Shown here one piece after another: positions 35,117 to 40,968 of a stretch of 40,968 nucleotides of DNA. The stretch spans positions 1 to 40,968 of the forward strand of contig NZ_LSGW01000097.1 in assembly GCF_001643305.1 (NCBI RefSeq), written 5' to 3'. The DNA comes from Aeromonas salmonicida subsp. salmonicida (GTDB lineage Bacteria; Pseudomonadota; Gammaproteobacteria; Enterobacterales; Aeromonadaceae). Below the pieces are notes generated by a model. It was given only the letters and a program-made list of their open reading frames with translations. It was not told the DNA's origin and searched no databases. Position 1 is the stretch's first letter, and the number at the start of each line of letters is the position of its first letter. A program made the translations under genes and the position numbers.

Positions 35117-37495
35117 TCAGCCAGCCTTGTGCTGCTCGGCCAGATAGAGCCAGGTATCGACCACGGTATCCGGGTTGAGGGACACTGAGTCTATGCCCTG
35201 CTCGACCAGCCAGGCGGCGAAGTCCGGGTGATCGGATGGCCCCTGGCCACAGATGCCGACATACTTGCCCGCCTTGCGCGCAGCCTGGATGGCCATCGAC
35301 AGCAACGCCTTGACCGCCTCGTTGCGTTCGTCGAACAGGTGGGCGATGAGGCCCGAGTCCCGGTCCAGTCCGAGTGCGAGCTGGGTCATGTCGTTGGAGC
35401 CGATGGAGAAGCCATCCACGTGCTGCAGGAACTGATCCGCCAGCAGGGCGTTGGAGGGGATCTCGCACATCATGATCACCTTGAGCCCCCGCTCGCCACG
35501 GCGCAGCCCGTTCTCGGCCAGAATGTCGATCACCTGGGCGGCCTCACCCACTGTGCGCACGAAGGGGATCATCACCTCGACGTTGGTCAACCCCATGACG
35601 TCGCGCACCCGCTTGATGGCTTCACACTCCAGCGCAAAGCAGGGACGGAAACTGTCGGCGATGTAACGTGCCGCGCCACGGAACCCTATCATGGGGTTCT
35701 CTTCGTGGGGCTCATAGTCACGCCCGCCCACCAGGTTGGCGTACTCGTTGGACTTGAAGTCCGACATCCGCACTATGACCCGCTCAGGCCAGAACGCGGC
35801 ACCCAGAGTGGCGATCCCCTCGGTCAGCTTGGCGACATAGTATTCCCGCGGATTGTCGTAGCCTGCGATCATCTTGCGGATGGTGGCCTGAAGTTCCGGG
35901 CTCTGCTGGTCGAATTCCAGCAAGGCCTTGGGATGCACACCAATCATGCGATTGATGATGAACTCGAGCCGCGCCAGACCCACACCGGCATTGGGCAGCT
36001 GGGCGAAATCAAACGCCCGGTCCGGATTGCCGACGTTCATCATGATCTTGATGGGCAAGGGTGGCATGTTGCCCACTTCGGTGACCGCCACATCGAAATC
36101 CAGCTCGCCGTCATAGATGAAGCCGGTATCCCCTTCCGCGCAGGAGACGGTGATGAGCTGACCCGGGGCAATATGATCGGTGGCATTGCCACAACCCACC
36201 ACAGCCGGAATACCCAGCTCGCGGGCTATGATGGCGGCATGACAGGTGCGCCCGCCACGGTTGGTGACGATGGCGGAGGCCCGCTTCATGATGGGCTCCC
36301 AGTCCGGATCAGTCATGTCGGTGACCAGCACATCGCCGGGCTGCACCTCGTCCATCTGGCTGATGGAGGAGATGACCCGCGCCGGACCCGCACCAATCTT
36401 GTGGCCGATGGCTCGCCCTTCGATCAGCACCTTGCCCGCCTGTTTAAGGGCGAAACGTTCGAGCGTGTTGGCCTCCTGGCGGCTGCGCACCGTCTCGGGA
36501 CGCGCCTGCACTATGTAGAGCTGGCCATCCTGTCCATCCTTGGCCCACTCGATATCCATGGGGCGACCATAGTGCTGCTCTATGATGAGGGCCTGCTTGG
36601 CCAGCTCCATCACCTCGGCATCCGTGATACAGAAGCGGTTGCGCTCGGTCTCGGTCGTGTCGACGATCTTCACCTGACTGCCATGACCGGCATCGTCCGA
36701 GTAGGTCATCTTGATAAGTTTGGAGCCGAGGGTCTTGCGCACCACGGCAGGGCGCCCGCCCCTGAGGGTTGGCTTGTGCACATAAAACTCATCCGGGTTG
36801 ACTGCGCCCTGCACCACCATCTCGCCCAGGCCCTGAGCGCCTGTAATAAAGACCACGTCATTGAAACCGGATTCGGTATCCAGGGTGAACATGACGCCGG
36901 AGGCGGCGAGATCCGAGCGCACCATGCGCTGCACCCCGGCCGAAAGCGCCACGCCCTTGTGGTCATAACCCTGGTGCACCCGATAGGAGATGGCGCGGTC
37001 GTTGAACAGTGAAGCAAACACATGCTTGACGGCAATCATGACGGCATCGATGCCGCGTACGTTGAGGAAGGTCTCCTGCTGACCGGCAAAGGAAGCGTCC
37101 GGCATATCCTCGGCGGTGGCGGAAGAGCGCACCGCGAAAGAGGCATCCAGACCCGCACTCAGCTTGTCGTAGGCGGCGCAGATCGCCTGCTCCAGTGCAG
37201 GCTGGAATGGGGCTTCGATCACCCAGTCGCGGATCTGCTGACCCGCCCGGTTGAGGGCGCCTATGTCGTCCACATCCAGGTTATCGAGCAGATCATGGAT
37301 CTTGCCGTTGAGGCCGCTTGACTCCAGAAACTCGTTAAACGCAAAGGCCGTGGTCGCAAAGCCACCCGGCACGGATACACCGGCACCAGAGAGGTTGCTG
37401 ATCATCTCGCCAAGGGATGCGTTCTTGCCGCCAACTCGTTCTACATCTTGCATTCCGAGTTGTTCGTACCAGAGTACGTACTGTTGCACTTGCAT
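35117..37495 (-). CDS. ppsA: Phosphoenolpyruvate synthase
   Basis: This 792-residue cytosolic enzyme converts pyruvate and ATP to phosphoenolpyruvate, AMP and phosphate during gluconeogenic growth. The N-terminal ATP-grasp domain begins [10 protein letters not shown] (23-32). The swivelling domain carries the phosphorylated His419 in [23 protein letters not shown]. The C-terminal PEP-binding barrel includes [17 protein letters not shown] and the conserved [11 protein letters not shown] with the acid-base cysteine. ATG at 37495 has GGAG upstream. Its partner regulator ppsR is divergent, as in many gammaproteobacteria. Confidence 0.97.
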   Translation of the reverse strand: MQVQQYVLWYEQLGMQDVERVGGKNASLGEMISNLSGAGVSVPGGFATTAFAFNEFLESSGLNGKIHDLLDNLDVDDIGALNRAGQQIRDWVIEAPFQPALEQAICAAYDKLSAGLDASFAVRSSATAEDMPDASFAGQQETFLNVRGIDAVMIAVKHVFASLFNDRAISYRVHQGYDHKGVALSAGVQRMVRSDLAASGVMFTLDTESGFNDVVFITGAQGLGEMVVQGAVNPDEFYVHKPTLRGGRPAVVRKTLGSKLIKMTYSDDAGHGSQVKIVDTTETERNRFCITDAEVMELAKQALIIEQHYGRPMDIEWAKDGQDGQLYIVQARPETVRSRQEANTLERFALKQAGKVLIEGRAIGHKIGAGPARVISSISQMDEVQPGDVLVTDMTDPDWEPIMKRASAIVTNRGGRTCHAAIIARELGIPAVVGCGNATDHIAPGQLITVSCAEGDTGFIYDGELDFDVAVTEVGNMPPLPIKIMMNVGNPDRAFDFAQLPNAGVGLARLEFIINRMIGVHPKALLEFDQQSPELQATIRKMIAGYDNPREYYVAKLTEGIATLGAAFWPERVIVRMSDFKSNEYANLVGGRDYEPHEENPMIGFRGAARYIADSFRPCFALECEAIKRVRDVMGLTNVEVMIPFVRTVGEAAQVIDILAENGLRRGERGLKVIMMCEIPSNALLADQFLQHVDGFSIGSNDMTQLALGLDRDSGLIAHLFDERNEAVKALLSMAIQAARKAGKYVGICGQGPSDHPDFAAWLVEQGIDSVSLNPDTVVDTWLYLAEQHKAG

Positions 37496-37597
37496 GTCTC
37501 CAGGTTGGTGGGCTCGGGTGCCATGGCACCTTCTGCGCCAAATTAGGTGCGTGAGTTATATGCGTTATTGTCCGTTTCTACTGTTGCCAACGACCAT

Positions 37598-37609
37598 GAA
37601 AACGTTTTC
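37598..37609. promoter_or_regulatory. Candidate LacI-family operator
   Basis: GAAAACGTTTTC is a perfect palindrome with the central CG step usual in LacI/GalR-family operators such as those of PurR and Cra. E. coli ppsA is controlled by Cra, whose consensus differs at several positions, so the binder here is not identified. It lies about 105 bases upstream of ppsA. Confidence 0.4.
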
Positions 37610-37620
37610 TACTTATTGTC

Positions 37621-37649
37621 AAAAAAATCCCCGAGCAAGATTTGGGGAT
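37621..37649 (-). terminator. Terminator-like hairpin in the ppsA leader
   Basis: On the minus strand, ATCCCC pairs with GGGGAT over an 11-base loop and is followed by TTTTTT. It would lie in the ppsA leader only if transcription starts upstream of it; then it could attenuate. The 6-bp stem is weak and the loop long. Confidence 0.3.
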
Positions 37650-37815
37650 GGTCGAATGACACAGACATTCTACAATGCCAACACAAAAAGGTAACGACTC
37701 AGGTTTGCAAGCCACTTCACAACTTGGACACAGCAGATCGGTTGACAAAATAGATATGGTTTCGAGAGATACTGACTGCTCGCAACCTCGCCAGCCCGCA
37801 TCACAGGAGCGCATC

Positions 37816-38628
37816 GTGCATACCGTATTCTATGTTTCCGACGGCACTGCCATCACGGCCGAAGTATTCGGCCACGCCGTGTTGAGCCAGTTTCCACTGG
37901 TGTTCGAACAAGTCACCATCCCCTTCGTAGAGACCCTGGAGAAAGCCAGGCAGGTGCGGGCGCGTATCGACGAGCAGTTCCGCCAGACCGGGCTGCGGCC
38001 CATACTGTTTCACACCATAGTCGACCCCCTGGTACGAGAAGAGGTGCTCAAGGCCCAGGCGAGCGGCCACGACTTTCTCAACACCTTCGTCAGCCCGCTG
38101 GAGCAGGAGCTGGGGGTCAAGGCCGAGCCGAGACTCCATCGCACCCACGGCATGGAGAACCGCAAGCTCTATGACGATCGCATCGAGGCGGTCAACTTCG
38201 CACTGGCCAACGACGACGGCATCACCACCAAGGAGTATGAGGAGGCGGACATCATCCTCATCGGGGTCTCCCGCTGTGGCAAGACGCCGACCAGCCTCTA
38301 TCTGGCGCTGCAATTTGGCATTCGCGCCGCCAACTATCCCTTTATCGAACAGGACATGGGCGCCTTGGTGCTGCCCACCGCCCTCAAGGCCAATCGCCAC
38401 AAGCTGTTCGGCCTCACCATAACGCCCCAGCGGCTGCACGAGATCCGCAATCAGCGCCGCGCCAACAGCCGCTACTCTTCGCTGGAGCAGTGCGAGCAGG
38501 AGTTGGCAAGCGTGGAGCGGCTATTTCGCCAGGAGGCGATCCGCTTCCTCGACACCAGCTCTCACTCGGTGGAGGAGATAAGCGCGAAAATTCTGGAGGC
38601 TACCGGCATGCGCCGTCAGCTCTATTGA
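37816..38628 (+). CDS. ppsR: PEP synthase regulatory protein (kinase/pyrophosphorylase)
   Basis: PpsR switches PEP synthase off by ADP-dependent phosphorylation of an active-site threonine and on by phosphate-dependent removal. The 270-residue protein begins [15 protein letters not shown] after the start, has the P-loop-like [15 protein letters not shown] (near residue 150) and [16 protein letters not shown], and ends near [11 protein letters not shown] and [11 protein letters not shown], all DUF299 family hallmarks. GTG at 37816 is preferred: AGGAGC lies 5 bases upstream and the protein then aligns with E. coli YdiA. Earlier ATGs (37675, 37756) have no ribosome binding site and add unconserved residues. 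Confidence 0.93.
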   Translation: MHTVFYVSDGTAITAEVFGHAVLSQFPLVFEQVTIPFVETLEKARQVRARIDEQFRQTGLRPILFHTIVDPLVREEVLKAQASGHDFLNTFVSPLEQELGVKAEPRLHRTHGMENRKLYDDRIEAVNFALANDDGITTKEYEEADIILIGVSRCGKTPTSLYLALQFGIRAANYPFIEQDMGALVLPTALKANRHKLFGLTITPQRLHEIRNQRRANSRYSSLEQCEQELASVERLFRQEAIRFLDTSSHSVEEISAKILEATGMRRQLY

Positions 38629-38708
38629 AATGGGAAAATATCCTGGAGATCAACGCACTGCCAACTTCATCCCAGGTGGCAAGTTGACGGGACAGATAAG
38701 CAGAAATG

Positions 38709-38747
38709 AAAACGGAGCCCAATGCAGTAGCATGTGGCTCCGTTTTT
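38709..38747. terminator. Bidirectional terminator after ppsR
   Basis: AAAACGGAGCC (38709-38719) pairs with GGCTCCGTTTT (38736-38746), with an inner ATGC-AGTA-GCAT hairpin in the loop, and TTTTT follows. It separates convergent ppsR and the small membrane protein gene. Confidence 0.88.
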
Positions 38748-38751
38748 GTGG

Positions 38752-39039
38752 CTAGCGGGGACGGGAGCCAGTGCTGTTCAACTCCTTGTTGTTCATCAGC
38801 ATGGCGTAAAAGTTGAGCACGCCATAACGCCTGCGTACCCGTTCAGTCAACCAGAGCGCCGGCAGCAAACCAACAGCGCCAGCTGTCAGCAGCACGGTTC
38901 GAAAGTGCCTCACCAGATACTCGTCACCCTGCACGGCCCAGACCAGCATGCATCCCGCCGCCATAGCCAGCAACAGGGGCGAGAGCCAGACCGTCAACCA
39001 GAGCGAGACGGCCAATAGGCTGCCAATAATACGTTGCAT
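38752..39039 (-). CDS. Small membrane protein of unknown function
   Basis: This 95-residue protein has two predicted membrane helices (about 5-35 and 47-65), then a basic cytoplasmic segment RVRRRYGVLNFYAMLMNNKEL. I do not recognise the family. The ATG at 39039 is chosen for AAGGA about 9 bases upstream; a GTG six codons earlier has no such site. It stands alone between terminators and the aroP promoter region, and its role cannot be inferred from context. Confidence 0.65.
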   Translation of the reverse strand: MQRIIGSLLAVSLWLTVWLSPLLLAMAAGCMLVWAVQGDEYLVRHFRTVLLTAGAVGLLPALWLTERVRRRYGVLNFYAMLMNNKELNSTGSRPR

Positions 39040-39403
39040 GAAGCCTGTCCTTTTCACGGAGGAGGCTTTATAAAACAGGAATCACTGAAAGAGTCAACTG
39101 AACAGCGTTCGATTGTTCACAATGCAACCTGCCACTCCCCTTTTTGTATTTGGAGTCCTGAAAAACCTGCTTGATGCCGAAAAAACCAACGAATGATAAG
39201 GAAAACAGGTGCGTTGACGGCTGATTATCACTATTCTGCTTCCGTTGGTAGCCGCTACAAAAAACAACAAGCGACCTGCCGTAACGAAATAAATACGGAT
39301 TTCGTCACGTTTCAAGCACGCTTTGCCGTGCAAGGTCACATGAGTGACTCGACGGGCGAGATGACAGACGAGTGACATCAGAGACGTAAGGAAGGAAGGA
39401 AGA
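39040..39403. other. aroP upstream and leader region
   Basis: This 364-base region holds the promoters of the divergent small membrane protein gene and aroP. Two small hairpins lie in the probable aroP leader: GCACG/CGTGC at 39316-39331 and GTCAC/GTGAC at 39335-39348. No clear TyrR box (TGTAAA-N6-TTTACA) was found, although E. coli aroP is TyrR-repressed. Confidence 0.5.
39389..39400 (+). promoter_or_regulatory. Triplicated ribosome binding site of aroP
   Basis: AGGA occurs three times in tandem (39389-39400) directly before the ATG at 39404. Only the more distal units have ideal spacing. The repeat offers alternative Shine-Dalgarno registers and could change length by slippage. Confidence 0.6.
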
Positions 39404-40780
39404 ATGGATCTTCAACAAGACGGCGAGGAGCTGAAGCGCGGCCTGAAAAACCGCCATATCCAGCTCATCGCATTGGGCTGTGCCATAGGTACCGGCCTGT
39501 TTCTCGGCATTGCCCAGACCATCAAGATGGCGGGCCCCTCAGTGCTGCTCGGCTATGCCATCGGCGGCTTTATTGCCTTTCTCATCATGCGCCAGTTGGG
39601 TGAGATGGTGGTGGAAGAGCCGGTAGCGGGCTCCTTCAGCCACTTTGCCTACAAATACTGGGGTGACTTCGCCGGTTTCGCCTCCGGCTGGAACTACTGG
39701 GTACTCTACGTGCTGGTGAGCATGGCCGAGCTGACGGCGGTCGGCATCTATGTCCAGTACTGGTGGCCCGAGATCCCGACCTGGATGTCGGCTGCCGTCT
39801 TCTTCGTGCTGATCAACGCCATCAACCTCTCCAACGTCAAGGCGTTCGGCGAGATGGAATTCTGGTTTGCCATCATCAAGGTGGTCGCCATCGTCGGCAT
39901 GATTGGCTTTGGCGGCTACCTGCTCGCCAGCGGCAACGGCGGACCGGATGCCAGCATCACCAATCTGTGGGACCAGGGCGGTTTCTTCCCCAACGGCATC
40001 AGCGGTCTGGTGATGGCGATGGCGGTGATCATGTTCTCGTTTGGCGGCCTTGAGCTGGTAGGGATCACGGCCGCAGAGGCGGATGACCCCGATAAGAGCA
40101 TTCCCAAGGCCACCAATCAGGTGATCTACCGTATCCTGATTTTCTACATTGGCGCCCTGGCCGTGCTAATGTCCCTCTATCCCTGGGGCAAGGTGGTGGA
40201 AGGCGGCAGTCCCTTCGTGATGATCTTCCACGCGCTGGATAGCAACCTGGTGGCAACCGTGCTCAACATGGTGGTGCTGACCGCTGCATTGTCGGTCTAC
40301 AACAGCTGTGTCTACTGCAACAGCCGCATGCTGTTCGGTCTGGCCAAGCAGGGCAACGGCCCGCGCAGCCTGCTCAAAACCAGCAAGAGCGGTGTGCCCG
40401 TAGTGGCTATCTCCGTCTCCGCAGCGGCAACCCTCTTGTGCGTGCTGATCAACTACCTGATGCCGGGCAAGGCGTTCGAGTTGCTGATGGCACTGGTGGT
40501 CTCGGCCCTGGTCATCAACTGGGCCATGATAAGCCTTGCGCACCTGAAGTTTCGCAAGAGCAAACAGGCCGAAGGGGTTGAGCCCAAGTTCAAGGCATTC
40601 TGGTACCCGTTCGGTAACTACCTCTGCCTTGCCTTCATGGCCGGTATCCTGGTCATCATGTACCTGACTCCGGGCATCCAGATCTCGGTGCTGCTCATCC
40701 CGGTCTGGATCGTCGTGCTGGCCATCGGTTATCAACTCAAGCTGAAACGTCAGGGACGTCTTGCCGCCGACCTTGGCTGA
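39404..40780 (+). CDS. aroP: Aromatic amino acid permease
   Basis: This 458-residue inner membrane proton symporter of the amino acid transporter (APC/AAT) family has about 12 helices. It follows E. coli AroP almost block for block: LKRGLKNRHIQLIALGCAIG at the N-terminus, MRQLGEMVVEEPVAGSFSHF, GWNYWVLYVLVSMAELTAVG, FSFGGLELVGITAAEADDP and LSVYNSCVYCNSRMLFGLA. It should import phenylalanine, tyrosine and tryptophan; PheP is a close paralogue and the alternative name. ATG at 39404 follows a repeated AGGA site. It may feed tyrosine to the hpd pathway encoded at the other end of the window. A terminator follows 21 bases after the stop. Confidence 0.93.
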   Translation: MDLQQDGEELKRGLKNRHIQLIALGCAIGTGLFLGIAQTIKMAGPSVLLGYAIGGFIAFLIMRQLGEMVVEEPVAGSFSHFAYKYWGDFAGFASGWNYWVLYVLVSMAELTAVGIYVQYWWPEIPTWMSAAVFFVLINAINLSNVKAFGEMEFWFAIIKVVAIVGMIGFGGYLLASGNGGPDASITNLWDQGGFFPNGISGLVMAMAVIMFSFGGLELVGITAAEADDPDKSIPKATNQVIYRILIFYIGALAVLMSLYPWGKVVEGGSPFVMIFHALDSNLVATVLNMVVLTAALSVYNSCVYCNSRMLFGLAKQGNGPRSLLKTSKSGVPVVAISVSAAATLLCVLINYLMPGKAFELLMALVVSALVINWAMISLAHLKFRKSKQAEGVEPKFKAFWYPFGNYLCLAFMAGILVIMYLTPGIQISVLLIPVWIVVLAIGYQLKLKRQGRLAADLG

Positions 40781-40801
40781 TTTTTCCGACGCTCGTTATT
40801 C

Positions 40802-40829
40802 AAATGCCGGTCACTGACCGGCATTTTTC
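40802..40829 (+). terminator. Terminator of aroP
   Basis: AAATGCCGGT pairs with ACCGGCATTT around CACTG (40802-40826) and is followed by TTTT. It is a standard intrinsic terminator. Confidence 0.92.
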
Positions 40830-40874
40830 TATCCATCTTCTATCTGCTGCCAGATGCTGAGCACAGGGATGCAA

Positions 40875-40913
40875 GCCATCAAGCCTGCCCCCCTTGCCTG
40901 CCATCAAGCCTGC
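40875..40913. repeat. Short direct repeat, 14 bp
   Basis: GCCATCAAGCCTGC occurs at 40875-40888 and again at 40900-40913, with a 25-base period. It lies beyond the aroP terminator near the window end. No function is apparent. Confidence 0.6.
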
Positions 40914-40968
40914 AAGAATGGGAGCCAGCTGCCCGCCAGGCGATATCACTTTGTAGTGGTCTAATCAT

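Larger units (their letters stand above)
37496..37815. other. Divergent regulatory region between ppsA and ppsR
   Basis: This 320-base region contains a 12-bp perfect palindrome (37598-37609), a terminator-like hairpin on the minus strand (37621-37649) and a perfect TTGACA at 37742-37747 on the plus strand, 69 bases before the ppsR start. It lacks a gene: the frame open from 37675 is upstream of the better ppsR start. Confidence 0.55.

Noticed and set aside
35228..37012. 594-codon plus-strand open frame opposite ppsA
   Set aside because: His/Asp/Gly-rich antisense shadow of ppsA without ribosome binding site or domain.
37675..37815. 47-codon N-terminal extension of PpsR
   Set aside because: Not conserved in the family and without a ribosome binding site; GTG 37816 has an ideal one.
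39058..39403. TyrR box upstream of aroP
   Set aside because: Expected from E. coli aroP, but no TGTAAA-N6-TTTACA-like site could be found by eye.

Overview
The window reads as chromosomal DNA of a gammaproteobacterium of the genus Aeromonas. The strongest pointers are a kexin-like subtilase whose catalytic residues sit at the positions known for the Aeromonas serine protease, followed by its small dedicated chaperone; close AroP, FimV/HubP and TusE homologues; high-GC codon use; and gammaproteobacterial gene order (yccA-tRNA-Ser-yccS-tusE and dedD-folC-accD-truA-fimV-asd-pdxB). Three genes within about 5 kb carry single disabling changes, which suits a host-restricted lineage with gene decay such as A. 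salmonicida. That species call is inference, and assembly error must be excluded first.

Layout. 1-850: end of an unidentified gene, then an AT-richer stretch with palindromes but no convincing gene. 855-2040: exported thioredoxin-like protein and a glutathione S-transferase. 2124-6071 (minus): tyrosine/homogentisate catabolic operon hpd-hmgA-fahA-maiA, with hmgA frameshifted. 6330-7631 (minus): PgpC-like phosphatase and an RluA-family pseudouridine synthase with a frameshift near its C-terminus. 7722-9305: periplasmic-sensor GGDEF gene split by an in-frame amber codon. 9442-11004 (minus): Aer-like PAS chemoreceptor. 11224-14839: tRNA-Ser(UGA), yccA-like, yccS-like and tusE. 14898-23824 (minus): dedD, folC, accD, truA, fimV, asd and pdxB. 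24193-28054: pgpB, an orphan MetQ-like binding protein (minus), a VOC protein, a small membrane protein and an isochorismatase-family hydrolase. 28488-33682: the AspA-type protease with its chaperone, then a GH3 lipoprotein. 33785-34798 (minus): AraC-type regulator. 35117-38628: divergent ppsA/ppsR. 38752-40780: small membrane protein (minus) and aroP.

How the genes work together. Aromatic amino acid uptake (aroP) and tyrosine breakdown (hpd operon) lie at opposite ends. With hmgA broken after its last iron ligand, homogentisate should accumulate and oxidise to brown pyomelanin, while the downstream fahA and maiA remain intact but without substrate. accD-folC-truA-asd-pdxB is a housekeeping biosynthetic block. 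PpsA and PpsR form an enzyme-regulator pair for gluconeogenesis. AspA and its partner form a secreted virulence protease module.

No CRISPR array, insertion sequence, prophage or recognisable defence system was seen, and I found no clearly new multi-gene system. The most interesting signals are the gene disruptions, a duplicated and decayed copy of the dedD start region, a 70-bp-period tandem repeat upstream of pgpB, and several unassigned palindromes and leader structures.
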